Source: an uncultured Flavobacteriales bacterium
GTDB taxonomy: Bacteria; Bacteroidota; Bacteroidia; Flavobacteriales_G; Salibacteraceae
DNA: 64,000 bases
Assembly (NCBI GenBank): GCA_943788145.1
Contig: CALSPD010000002.1
Span: 161,197 to 225,196 of the forward strand
Direction: 5' to 3'
The position numbers and the translations under genes are program-made. Below the pieces are notes generated by a model. That model did not search any database, was not told the origin of the DNA, and saw only the letters and a list, made by a program, of their open reading frames with translations. This document shows, piece after piece, positions 19,126 through 27,877 of this stretch; within the stretch, counting starts at the first letter, position 1; every line of letters starts with the position of its first letter.

Positions 19126-19629
19126 ATGAATGGTATGCTAAAAGTCGGCTCAAAATTACTTGCCCTAATCACAATACTCGCCCTTTCTCAATGCAGAATT
19201 GATAAATGCGAGGAAGAGGCTCCTTCCATAGAGTTTTATAAGTACGCCTATTTTGCGGCAGACCCAGGAGATCCATTCGCGGCCGATTCCCTCGTGCTTT
19301 ACACCCAGTTCGTGGACTGTCAAGGAGATGTTGGACTTAATGGATCGACTGACACGACAAAGAATTTACGCACTTACCTTTATGAGTTTATTGATGGCGA
19401 ATGGAAGCGGTTTGAACATGCAAACCCGAGAGATACGGTGCTCTTTTTCTCTCAAGTTCCAAAATCAAACAAGCTTGTGGAAGACCAAAAAGCGGAGGGC
19501 ATAATTGAGCAATCATTAGGAAGTATTCGCCAGAATAGCGACACCATCCGTTTTGAAGTTCAATTAATAGACCGCGCAGGAAACAGAAGCAATAAGATTA
19601 CAACGCCAGAGTTTGTGTTTCCGAATTAG
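19126..19629 (+). CDS. Small lipoprotein, function unknown
   Basis: A 167-residue protein with a lipoprotein signal (KLLALITILALSQC). The first Met is at 19126 and a second at 19135. Mature segments such as EFYKYAYFAADPGDPFAADSLVLYTQFVD and FEVQLIDRAGNRSNKI suggest an immunoglobulin-like or beta-sandwich fold. It is a type seen near LuxE-like genes in Flavobacteriales, but I cannot assign a function. It is head to head with the LuxE-like gene, so each promoter must overlap the other's coding start. Its tail overlaps the Na/Pi symporter tail by 4 bases. Confidence 0.65.
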   Translation: MNGMLKVGSKLLALITILALSQCRIDKCEEEAPSIEFYKYAYFAADPGDPFAADSLVLYTQFVDCQGDVGLNGSTDTTKNLRTYLYEFIDGEWKRFEHANPRDTVLFFSQVPKSNKLVEDQKAEGIIEQSLGSIRQNSDTIRFEVQLIDRAGNRSNKITTPEFVFPN

Positions 19630-21314
19630 ATTTTGCCGCTCATTGCTTCGCTCACATTGATAACGTGATCACCTATTTTTTCAAGCGAAGAGAATAGATC
19701 GTTATAGATCATACCACTCTGATAGTTGTATTCACCTTTTTCGATGCTTTGTAGATGCTTCACTCGCATGGCATCGCGCTTTTTATTGATGTCTTCTTCA
19801 AGGCCATAAGCAGCATCTAACTGAACTTGTTTGTAATTCGCGCCTATATTCTTATCCATCATTTTGTTTGCTTCATCAACGAGGTCAAACAATTCTAAAA
19901 GCTCTTTTCGCTGTTCAGATGCGAACCAAATCTTGCTTTCAATTTTCCGTTCAAGGTTAATTGACATTTGGTAGCATATGTCACCAACTCGTTCCAAATC
20001 GTTACAAATACTGAGCATGACCCTGACCATCTGCGAAGATTCGTTCGATAATTTGCCTTGGGAAACTTTGGTTAAGTATTCCGTGACTTCAATCTCTATT
20101 CGGTCAGATATCTCTTCATACTTCTTAATTCGTTTCAGCATTTTCTTTGCTTTTTTCGGGTCTTTTTCGAGTAGAAGCTCCCTCACCATTTTTACGTGAC
20201 GACCACATAATTCACCAAATTTTTGCACTTCCTTTTTAGCTTCAAGAATGGACAACTCCGCTGTTCCCATGACTCCTGTACCAATGTATTCAAGGTGAAA
20301 TATTTCATCCATATCGCCTTTTGAAGGAACGGTTTTAATCGCAACTTTTACCAGTATCGGTACAAACCAGATTAACAGCAAAACATTGGTGAGGTTGAAG
20401 AACGTATGAAAATAGGATAGTGCGAAAGGAATAGATTCACTATCTGTGTACGGATCGTTTGTGCCCATTACATCCATTGAAAACCATTGAATGCCCTGCA
20501 GAACAAATGGAAGCAGGAGAACCATCCAAGATACTCCTATTATGTTGAACATAGAGTGGATTCTGGCCGAACGTTTCGCATGCACGTTTCCAACAATTGA
20601 AGCCAGTTCAGCAGTTATAGTTGTTCCAATATTTTCACCTAAGACCATGGCCGCTGCTAATGGAAATGGAATCCAGCCGTTGTTGCACATAACGAAGGTT
20701 AACGTCATTGCAGCACTGGATGACTGCACGATTATGGTCACTAATGTTCCAATTCCTACGAACAAGAGATTGGTCATTAGACCACTGTCGAAACCAGATA
20801 GAAAGGATAAGACTTCTGGGTTTTCTTTAAGGTTTGGTACCGCATTCTTAAGCGCATCAAGTCCTAAAAATAATATGGCAAATCCAATAATAAACTCACC
20901 CCAGCTTTTAACCTTTGATCCACCTAGAAGTAGCATTGGAAGACCAATGGCAATAAGCGGTAAGGAGATGGCGACAATTTTAAATTTGAATCCGAAATAG
21001 GAAACAATCCATGCTGTAATGGTCGTGCCAATGTTGGCTCCCATCATTACTCCAGCAGACTCCATAAGGGATAAAAGACCGGCATTCACAAAACTCACAG
21101 TCATTACTGTAGTTGCCGATGATGACTGAACTAAACTGGTTATAAGGAAGCCTGTAAGGACGCCAAAGAATCGATTTTTTGTCATTGCTCCAAGGATCTC
21201 TCGAAGTCGCTGACCAGCGGCTTTTTGAATCCCTTCGCTCATGATTTTCATACCATAAATGAAGAAGCCAAGGGCTCCTAAAAGGACCAATACATCAAAT
21301 AAGGAGTAATTCAC
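19626..21314 (-). CDS. Na+/phosphate cotransporter with PhoU-like domain
   Basis: This NptA/YjbB-type transporter has 562 residues if started at the GTG at 21314 (MNYSLFDVLVLLGALG), where homologs begin; the open frame extends upstream into the porin gene. Two inverted Na/Pi repeats are visible, each with QSSSA: LVQSSSATTVMTVSF and IIVQSSSAAMTLTFV. GANIGTTITAW and GENIGTTITAEL follow them. The C-terminal 200 residues are PhoU-like helices (SNESSQMVRVMLSICNDLERVGD). It imports phosphate with sodium across the inner membrane. It lies 19 bases downstream of the phosphate-type porin on the same strand, forming an outer-to-inner membrane phosphate route. Confidence 0.9.
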   Translation of the reverse strand: MNYSLFDVLVLLGALGFFIYGMKIMSEGIQKAAGQRLREILGAMTKNRFFGVLTGFLITSLVQSSSATTVMTVSFVNAGLLSLMESAGVMMGANIGTTITAWIVSYFGFKFKIVAISLPLIAIGLPMLLLGGSKVKSWGEFIIGFAILFLGLDALKNAVPNLKENPEVLSFLSGFDSGLMTNLLFVGIGTLVTIIVQSSSAAMTLTFVMCNNGWIPFPLAAAMVLGENIGTTITAELASIVGNVHAKRSARIHSMFNIIGVSWMVLLLPFVLQGIQWFSMDVMGTNDPYTDSESIPFALSYFHTFFNLTNVLLLIWFVPILVKVAIKTVPSKGDMDEIFHLEYIGTGVMGTAELSILEAKKEVQKFGELCGRHVKMVRELLLEKDPKKAKKMLKRIKKYEEISDRIEIEVTEYLTKVSQGKLSNESSQMVRVMLSICNDLERVGDICYQMSINLERKIESKIWFASEQRKELLELFDLVDEANKMMDKNIGANYKQVQLDAAYGLEEDINKKRDAMRVKHLQSIEKGEYNYQSGMIYNDLFSSLEKIGDHVINVSEAMSGKI

Positions 21315-21333
21315 GTTGGGTAGTATTAATGAT

Positions 21334-22533
21334 CTAGAATGATAATTCAGTTTGAAAGCGAACCATAAGTCCTTCGTTTGCAAAAGTGGTACTTAAGGCT
21401 CTATCATATGTTAAGTCTGTCTGAACTTTTAGGTTATGTCCCTTAAAGTATCTTGATAATCCTAAGGTGTATTGTTCTGAATTTGACAATGAGGATGCGT
21501 GACCGGCCATTTTGGCTATGCGGGTGTAGCGAGCAGCAATTTCTGCGTTTGATTTAAATAAATAGCCCGCTTGGCCAGAATAAGCAAAGCCTTGGCCGAA
21601 TGATCGACCAAAGGCGTCAACCAATTTAGGATCAGAGGCTTCGCGATGTGCAGCCTCTATCAGTATGGAGAAGCCGCTGTATTTGAAAATCATATCAGCC
21701 ATGAAAGTGGTTAAATTAGACTGAAGATAATCACCCGCTGAATCGATCAAAAAGTTACCAAGTTGACCACCTTGTCGCGAAGCGCCTTCATTATAGTCGG
21801 CTGTGAATCCAAAAGCAATTTTTGGTGTTTCTTCTCTAGCTAAATCGGATGAAAAATAGTCTCCACCTTTCGTAAAGCTACCCAAAGGCAGAACCTCAAT
21901 TCGTCCGGTATAATCAAATCCGCCAATATTAGTTGCCGTAATGTTTCTCCCCTCTCCCGTTGATATCGACAAGATTGGTCGCACCACAACGTTTCCAACC
22001 GAAAATTCATTGTGAATTTGGAAGCCGAAATCCCGATCAATATTAAATCGACTATTTACTTGACTTCGATCAACAAACTGGAGCTTTTGGGATGATATTA
22101 CTCGCTCGCGATTGCCTGGCAGTTTGGTTTGGCCAAACCAAATAGATGTACCCTTAGCAACCTGATATTTTAAAACGGCATCATAAATAATTCGAGGAGC
22201 CCCGGAAACCAGCGCGGCTTCTTGTGAGTTGCTTATATCGCGGTTGCTTAAACCTAATTCTATCTTGTAAGTCAATTTTGGAGTTAAGGCATACCCGTCA
22301 AATTTCAATCGTGCCCTGCGCGTCATGGCGTTTACATCTGTCTTGCCACTCGCTAACGAGTGGTCTATGACAACGAGGTTTTGAATCCTCGCAGACATTC
22401 GAACTGAACCAGAACTATCGGCTGTTGTAAAATTCAAACCTTTTCCCCACGAATCGTAGGTAAGCGATTGTGTGATTCCAAATGTGGTCACTAGAATAAA
22501 GGCTATCAAAAGACTTAGAGCGCGTATTTTCAT
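21334..22533 (-). CDS. Phosphate-selective porin O/P-like outer-membrane protein
   Basis: This 399-residue protein has a signal peptide (MKIRALSLLIAFILVTTFG) and an OprO/OprP-like 16-strand barrel. Evidence includes RMSARIQNLVVID, RRARLKFDGYALTPKLTYKI, FGQTKLPGNRERVISSQKL, NRDFGFQIHNEF and the C-terminal FQTELSF with a terminal Phe for Bam-dependent insertion. It is predicted to admit phosphate or polyphosphate through the outer membrane. The symporter gene follows directly. Upstream, separated from the previous gene's terminator, is an array of TAAC half-sites spaced 10-11 bp (22685-22722), a probable PhoB-controlled promoter. Confidence 0.85.
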   Translation of the reverse strand: MKIRALSLLIAFILVTTFGITQSLTYDSWGKGLNFTTADSSGSVRMSARIQNLVVIDHSLASGKTDVNAMTRRARLKFDGYALTPKLTYKIELGLSNRDISNSQEAALVSGAPRIIYDAVLKYQVAKGTSIWFGQTKLPGNRERVISSQKLQFVDRSQVNSRFNIDRDFGFQIHNEFSVGNVVVRPILSISTGEGRNITATNIGGFDYTGRIEVLPLGSFTKGGDYFSSDLAREETPKIAFGFTADYNEGASRQGGQLGNFLIDSAGDYLQSNLTTFMADMIFKYSGFSILIEAAHREASDPKLVDAFGRSFGQGFAYSGQAGYLFKSNAEIAARYTRIAKMAGHASSLSNSEQYTLGLSRYFKGHNLKVQTDLTYDRALSTTFANEGLMVRFQTELSF

Positions 22534-22684
22534 GGCGCAAAAGTTTGGAATTCATCCAAGCTGATAGCATTGAATTAATGTAGCTAACCCACATTTAATA
22601 ATTTGTTCACAATTAGAAAAGACAGGTGAATGGGCTAAATGCAGTGACAGCATAATTTGTGACGCTTTTAAGCGTGAAAAACGC

Positions 22685-22722
22685 ATTGTCAAAGTTTTTA
22701 CGGCATGTTACCTAAATGTTAA
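22685..22722 (-). promoter_or_regulatory. Candidate Pho box array upstream of porin
   Basis: Reading the minus strand, half-sites TAACAT (from 22721), TAACAT (from 22710), TAAAAAC (from 22700) and GACAAT (near 22690) recur every 10-11 bp. Same-face direct repeats on this period are how PhoB/OmpR-type dimers bind DNA. The array is about 150 bases upstream of the porin start. It resembles the arrays at 24060-24100 and 27040-27087. Confidence 0.6.
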
Positions 22723-22732
22723 GGCATAAAAA

Positions 22733-22755
22733 AAGGCGTGCTTCAAGCACGCCTT
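22733..22755 (-). terminator. Rho-independent terminator after the beta-helix lipoprotein
   Basis: A perfect 11-bp stem (AAGGCGTGCTT / AAGCACGCCTT) with a tight loop is followed on the minus strand by a run of T. It ends the transcript of 22782-23987 and isolates the porin promoter. Confidence 0.9.
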
Positions 22756-22781
22756 AGGCATTTAGTTGGTATCGGGGTGGC

Positions 22782-23987
22782 CTATAAGCCCTTTGTCCAT
22801 CCAATGGTCCAATCTGTTCCGGCACCTGTTCCGGCACCGTTTATGGCGTCACTAACTGCATTTGCCGCGTTGGTTGAGTCCGAAGCGTTGTTCGCTCCTT
22901 TTATTGCGAATTCAAGACCAGTTGAATTACTTATGGAAACATTGCTCAACAGAAGCTCTCCAGAAGCTGCGTTGCTCACTGTAATGCCATGCTCGACTTC
23001 AATGCCATCCTGGAAGTTTGTGATGACAACATTGTTGATCTTTCCTTTTGTTCCTTCCCGCAATTTCATTCCGTCAGATTCCGATCCAACATACGCTGTC
23101 AAAGTGATGTTTGAAAGTGTCGGGTTAGAAAAAGGACTGGCGCCATTGTTATCTCCGTTGTTATCGGCTTCAATTCCTCGATCACCGACTCCATTTGCTT
23201 GTTCGGCAATCCAATAGGATCCAGATCCGACCCAGCCGTAAGTCCAATCAAAGCAATCGTCTCCGCTTCCGGTTGAAACCAAATAGGTTGCATTCACGGT
23301 TCCTCCAAAGAATTCGAAACCGTCATCATTTCCAAAATAGGCTTGTAAATACGCTACCGTTGTTGATGATCCAACACCATTAAATGTGAATCCATTGTGC
23401 TCTTTTTCATCATTAATCGCATTTCCTGTGTATTCCACTCGCACGTATTTAAGCGTACCAGAATTGTCACTTGGCTCTGTGCCACCGTACAATACATCTC
23501 CAACTTCCGCAGTAGCGGTTGATCCATTGTTTATTGGGGCTTTGCCACATAATATGATTCCACCCCAATCCCCAGCCGCTGGGCTTGATGCGCCTGAAGT
23601 AAAGACAATTGGATTATCGGCCGTTCCTTGGGCATCGATTTGAGCCCCTTGTTCAATTAACAAATACGCGACCGATTCGTTAGGGTCCGATTTGATTATC
23701 GTTCCTGCTGGAATTGTTAAGATGGCTCCGCTTTTCACATGAACTCCACCCGCTAAAGTGTATTCATATTGGGCGTCTAAAATTCGATCTTCCGTAATAT
23801 CTCCCGATAAGATCGTATTGACGGCTTCGTATTCACACGAACCATCATCGTTTTTGGCTTTCTCGTCATAATTAGTTGCCAATGGGTCTGTACAACCATC
23901 GTTGTTACAAGACGAAATACTAAAGGAAAACAACATTGTAAATGCTGCTATACCCAATCTTGATTTTTGTAAATGTTTCATTTTCAT
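22782..23987 (-). CDS. Secreted beta-helix lipoprotein with GCTDP head
   Basis: This is a 401-residue lipoprotein (signal ending FSISSC). Right after the lipid site comes GCTDPLATNYDEKAKNDDGS with a closing Cys, the same head as in the imelysin lipoprotein at 15304. The rest is a right-handed beta-helix-like repeat region: GGVHVKSGAILTIPAGTIIK, AQGTADNPIVFTSG, GDWGGIILCGKAPIN, GTLKYVRVEYTG and GIEVEHGITVSNAASG. No polysaccharide lyase catalytic site is evident. Proteins like this often accompany a TonB receptor and PhoB in Bacteroidota, so a role in capturing or processing a phosphorus compound at the surface is a reasonable inference, but unproven. Confidence 0.75.
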   Translation of the reverse strand: MKMKHLQKSRLGIAAFTMLFSFSISSCNNDGCTDPLATNYDEKAKNDDGSCEYEAVNTILSGDITEDRILDAQYEYTLAGGVHVKSGAILTIPAGTIIKSDPNESVAYLLIEQGAQIDAQGTADNPIVFTSGASSPAAGDWGGIILCGKAPINNGSTATAEVGDVLYGGTEPSDNSGTLKYVRVEYTGNAINDEKEHNGFTFNGVGSSTTVAYLQAYFGNDDGFEFFGGTVNATYLVSTGSGDDCFDWTYGWVGSGSYWIAEQANGVGDRGIEADNNGDNNGASPFSNPTLSNITLTAYVGSESDGMKLREGTKGKINNVVITNFQDGIEVEHGITVSNAASGELLLSNVSISNSTGLEFAIKGANNASDSTNAANAVSDAINGAGTGAGTDWTIGWTKGL

Positions 23988-24059
23988 TTTTAATAGTTCT
24001 ATTCTGTTTTTTTCTAAGGCAAAGCACGGGCTCCATTATTAACCTAATTATCGCTTTAG

Positions 24060-24100
24060 CTTATGCCTTGTTTAATTCTTTGTTAATCCCATGTTAGGCG
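24060..24100 (-). promoter_or_regulatory. Candidate Pho box array upstream of beta-helix lipoprotein
   Basis: On the minus strand, TAACATG (from 24096), TAACAAA (from 24085), TAAACAA (from 24074) and TAAGC (from 24063) start exactly 11 bases apart, preceded by TTAAAC one shorter step upstream. This is the cleanest of the three arrays. It lies between the TonB receptor stop (24118) and the lipoprotein ATG (23987), implying the lipoprotein has its own PhoB-type promoter. Confidence 0.65.
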
Positions 24101-24117
24101 GTTTAAGGAGCTGAGTT

Positions 24118-26979
24118 CTAGATTTCTGACTTGAAGAAGCGATAGTTTAAACTTGCTCCGAAGGTGGTGCCCAATCGGTATTCGTTAAACACATAGGCCT
24201 CGCCAGCATTGATCTGCTCTTGAACGATCTTAGGATTTAGTATGTTTTTAATGGAAAAATTAAGATCAATTCGGTCACCGATTTGGTTCTTCATGACCAA
24301 GTCTAGTGTGCTAACTGGTTTTTCATGGACATCGCCTCTGCCATAAGTCCCTGCAATGAACACTCTAGGCCCAAATACATTGTATACAAGTGACCATCTT
24401 GATTTGATTTGATCAAGGGAGAATTCATATCCTATATCGGATGAAACAAGATAAGGGCTAGCTCCCTGCATTTGACGCTTGGAGTTGGTTGCTAGTATTG
24501 TTCCTTTAGTTGTGTTGATTGGGCTTTCCGAACCTACATACAGTTGAGTGTAGTTATAAGCTAAATTCAATCCGAGGCTAACGCGATCTATTATGCGAGA
24601 CTGCTCAATACTTGGAGTTCCGATAAACCGACCAAGGGTGGTCTTGATTTCGGTTTCAACACCCGCAACGATGGCTCTACCTAAATTGAAATAGGTAAAC
24701 AAGCTTGTTGACGATGGAACTTCGTATCGTTCAATGGGTTTGTCAATGTATTTTCCAAATGCGCTTACAGCAAATACTTCGCTTGCTGATGGGAAAATCT
24801 CATATTTCAAGTCCGCGTTGTATGAATACGCATTTACCAAATCGATATTCCCCTCATACAATCTGCGCGATTGATCTTGATATTGGAAAGGTGCGAGTTC
24901 TCGGAAATTTGGTCTAGATACGGTTTGTGATAAGGCAAATCGCAAATTACTTAACTCGTTTAGCTCATATTTTAAGGAAAAAGAAGGCAGAATATTTAGG
25001 GTGTCATATTGCTTTACTTGATACGGATCGCTCAATAAATTTCGCAGTTGCTTGTATTGAATGACTTGGTTCGTCTTTTCTATCCTCGCGCCACCGATCA
25101 TCGTTAATCGACTCCCGAACGTGTAGTCAAGCATGATGTATGAGGCCAAAATGTTTTGTTGTACAAAATGGGTGCGAGAACCATCTCGAGCTTCTTCGTA
25201 GCTGTATAATCCAGCTGAATAAGCATCGTCTCCGAGAAATGCATCTGGGTTTAGTTGGTCTACAATAATGTGATTGTTTTGAAGCGAATCTGCGTATTGA
25301 CGCATCGACATATTGAATTGTCGCCATTCAAATGTTCTCGTTTTCATTCTTGGTTGAAATCCTGCGGATATTGCACCTAAGGCCTTACCTGACTCCTGGT
25401 CTTGCTTAAACTTCCAACGAACGTCAACTCGGCCGTTCAACTCCTCTTCAGAAAGTGAACTGAAGAATCGGTGATTGTCAGATGCATTTAAGGCCTCTAA
25501 TCGATAATCGGATTTTGATGCGTCAGATGCTTCAAACAACAGTTGTGTCCGATCTGGTTCGTCATTTTTAGCCAGATTATACGAACCGCCCCAAGAAATC
25601 AGAAATCGTTCGTTTTTTGTTTCGTGTTTTCCCAACACTTGAGCGGTATAAAGTGAGTATATGCGCAAAGTATTCCGCGTTGAATACGTGTAGGTGTTAC
25701 GATCTCTGTCTAAAATTTGAGAATCATAGTTCGAGACTTGGTCGTTAGTGCTATTCGTATAAAGCCCATTGACCTGAATACTATTCCTTCGGTTTATTTC
25801 ATAGTGCACATTGGCTAGCCCAGTAGTTTGTGTGTTGTAGTCAAAGGTCTGCGTGGCGAAATAGTTTTTGTCCACACCTGATGAATCTGTGTTTCGAGAA
25901 TAGCCTTCTCGATATTGATAACCGCTACTTTGTTCTGCGGAAACTAAAAAACCCAGCTTCCCATCTTTTCCAACTTCTGTAGCGTCTCCGCCCAAAACAG
26001 AATAACCGTAATTAGGGGCGGCTTTCGTTAAAATGGGGTTAAAGCTCCGTTGGAACACGGGAGTAGCGTCATCGGCTGGAGAACTGTAATACGAGCGCTC
26101 ATATCCAGAAGAAATGGATGAAGGCAAGTTTCGAGATTCTGATTGGTTGCCGAGTATGGAGTAGCTGCTTCCTTGAGCGCGTTCGAAATCCTTGAACGTT
26201 GTGATGCTATTCATGGATACGTTAAATCCTACCTGGGCGAATGGATCTTCGTAATAATCTTTGGTATAGATGTCGATGTTAGCTCCTGCGAAATCAGACT
26301 GAAGGTCTGGTGTGAAAGTTTTATTGACATCAATGCTTTTCACCACACTCGTTGGGAATATGCTAAGTTGAATGACCTTTTTATCTGGGTTGGACGAGGG
26401 AATAGGTAATCCATTTAGGGTGGCATTGTTATAGCGATCACCCAGACCGCGAACAAAAATGTCGCTACTGGCTGTTGAACGCGTGATTCCACTGACCTTG
26501 GTTAGCCCCTGTTCAACATCGCTCGCACCTTTGTTTGAAAGCTCACTGGCACCGATGGATTGCGTAATGGTTGAAGCATTTTTTTGTTCCATTAGCAAAA
26601 GCGTCTCGCTTTCACGATCCATCTTCGCTTCGATCTGAACCATTTCTAAGATTTGAGCATCTGGACTCACCTCAATAGCAGTTTCAATTGTCGATCCTGC
26701 CGTCACAATGATTTCAATCGTGTCGGCAACATATCCCAAGCTACTTACGATAAGCTGATAGGTTCCCGGGCTCGCAGAAAACTCAAAATGACCGTCAAAA
26801 TCGGTTGAACCACCTATGCTCGTTCCCGCCAAAAAAACATTGGCAAAAGGAACTGGAACGGATTGCCCTTCCAAGCTTTCCTGCACCGTACCTTTGACCA
26901 CGCCATTCGAATCGTCAGGTGTTGCATTGGCTATAAGAATGATTGATAGCGCTAAAACGGTAGTAAAGAAGTTTCTCAT
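24118..26979 (-). CDS. TonB-dependent outer-membrane receptor, probably phosphate-linked
   Basis: From the Met at 26979 (MRNFFTTVLALSIILIANA) the protein has about 953 residues; the frame is open to 27012. After the signal peptide comes a carboxypeptidase-regulatory-like repeat (VPFANVFLAGTSIGGSTDFD...GTYQLIVSSLGY). Next is a plug domain (SELSNKGASDVEQGLTKVSG, SDIFVRGLGDRYNNATLNG), then a 22-strand barrel ending in NYRFFKSEI. The plug wording RGLGDRYNNATLNGLPIPS is typical of receptors found next to phosphate-regulated genes. It takes up a ligand across the outer membrane using TonB energy. It is divergent from phoB across a region with half-site repeats, and it precedes the beta-helix lipoprotein on the same strand. 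Confidence 0.9.
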   Translation of the reverse strand: MRNFFTTVLALSIILIANATPDDSNGVVKGTVQESLEGQSVPVPFANVFLAGTSIGGSTDFDGHFEFSASPGTYQLIVSSLGYVADTIEIIVTAGSTIETAIEVSPDAQILEMVQIEAKMDRESETLLLMEQKNASTITQSIGASELSNKGASDVEQGLTKVSGITRSTASSDIFVRGLGDRYNNATLNGLPIPSSNPDKKVIQLSIFPTSVVKSIDVNKTFTPDLQSDFAGANIDIYTKDYYEDPFAQVGFNVSMNSITTFKDFERAQGSSYSILGNQSESRNLPSSISSGYERSYYSSPADDATPVFQRSFNPILTKAAPNYGYSVLGGDATEVGKDGKLGFLVSAEQSSGYQYREGYSRNTDSSGVDKNYFATQTFDYNTQTTGLANVHYEINRRNSIQVNGLYTNSTNDQVSNYDSQILDRDRNTYTYSTRNTLRIYSLYTAQVLGKHETKNERFLISWGGSYNLAKNDEPDRTQLLFEASDASKSDYRLEALNASDNHRFFSSLSEEELNGRVDVRWKFKQDQESGKALGAISAGFQPRMKTRTFEWRQFNMSMRQYADSLQNNHIIVDQLNPDAFLGDDAYSAGLYSYEEARDGSRTHFVQQNILASYIMLDYTFGSRLTMIGGARIEKTNQVIQYKQLRNLLSDPYQVKQYDTLNILPSFSLKYELNELSNLRFALSQTVSRPNFRELAPFQYQDQSRRLYEGNIDLVNAYSYNADLKYEIFPSASEVFAVSAFGKYIDKPIERYEVPSSTSLFTYFNLGRAIVAGVETEIKTTLGRFIGTPSIEQSRIIDRVSLGLNLAYNYTQLYVGSESPINTTKGTILATNSKRQMQGASPYLVSSDIGYEFSLDQIKSRWSLVYNVFGPRVFIAGTYGRGDVHEKPVSTLDLVMKNQIGDRIDLNFSIKNILNPKIVQEQINAGEAYVFNEYRLGTTFGASLNYRFFKSEI

Positions 26980-27039
26980 CACTGAATTATTTGTTCTTAT
27001 TTGATGAGACAAAATTCCAGTGTATATATAAGGCCACTT

Positions 27040-27087
27040 TTAACTGGCGGTTATACTATTGTTAACCGCACTTCACATAATCTTAAC
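27040..27087 (+). promoter_or_regulatory. Candidate Pho box array between TonB receptor and phoB
   Basis: Half-sites TTAAC (27040), TTATAC (27051), TTAAC (27062), TTCAC (27072) and TTAAC (27083) are spaced 11, 11, 10 and 11 bases on the + strand. They lie 51-98 bases before the phoB ATG and 60-110 bases before the divergent receptor start. This suggests autoregulation of phoB and joint control of the receptor. Confidence 0.65.
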
Positions 27088-27137
27088 ATGGGGGAAATTA
27101 TTTAAAGCTTTGATAAAAACATCGTAACCTTTGCTTT

Positions 27138-27865
27138 ATGGCAGCCAATTTAACTTCGAGCACAGATTCAGAAAATCAAGAATTAATGCTCTCCAGAAAG
27201 AAAATTCTCGTTGTAGATGACGAAAAAGATATCCTAGAATTTTTAAGCTATAACCTTAAACGAGAGGGCGCTAAGGTATATACAGCAAGTAATGGGCGAG
27301 AAGCCATCGAAATTGCGCGAAAGAAAAAACCAGACCTGATATTGCTCGATGTTATGATGCCCGAAATGGACGGCATGGAAACCTGTTTGCAACTCAGAGA
27401 AGGGATTGAAACAAAAGACATACTCATCGCTTTCCTAACCGCACGCAGCGAGGATTATTCGCAAATTGCCGGATTTGATGCAGGTGCAGATGATTACATT
27501 ACAAAACCATAAAACCACGGGTGCTACTCAGTAGGATTAAGGCTTTATTGCGCAGAAAAGAAATGGCCATTGATTCGCCTGTTGCTGTTGAGTTAAAATC
27601 GCTAACCATCGATCGTGATCGATACGTTGTTATCAAAGAAGAAAAAGAGCTGAACTTACCTAAAAAGGAGTTTGAGCTATTGGCGCTCTTGATTTCCGTT
27701 CCAGGTAAAGTCTTTACCAGAGACCACATTTTATCTTCGGTTTGGGGTGATGATGTGATTGTAGGTGATCGCACCATTGATGTGCATATCCGGAAACTTC
27801 GCGAAAAAATCGGTAGTTCCCACATTACGACCATAAAAGGGGTTGGGTATAAATTTGAGGAGTAA
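27138..27865 (+). pseudogene. phoB: PhoB-like response regulator, one frameshift
   Basis: An OmpR/PhoB-family regulator split by one missing base. The first frame (27138-27512) carries the receiver: ILVVDDEKDILEFLSY, the phospho-acceptor motif LLDVMMPEMDG, FLTARSED and GADDYITKP, then TAA at 27510-27512. The second frame resumes at once with LLSRIKALLRRKE and a winged-helix domain (FELLALLISVPGKVFTRDHI, DRTIDVHIRKLREKIG, TIKGVGYKFEE). Inserting one base near 27509 gives KPIKPRVLLSRIKALLRR, so the break is either a sequencing error or a very recent mutation. The start could also be the Met 16 codons in. The kinase gene follows 12 bases later. Context with Na/Pi symporter, porin and TonB receptor points to phosphate control. 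Confidence 0.8.
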
Positions 27866-27877
27866 ATTGACGCTCAC

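Noticed and set aside
20491..21000. 169-codon + strand ORF inside the Na/Pi symporter
   Set aside because: It is antisense to conserved transmembrane repeats, so I treat it as a shadow.
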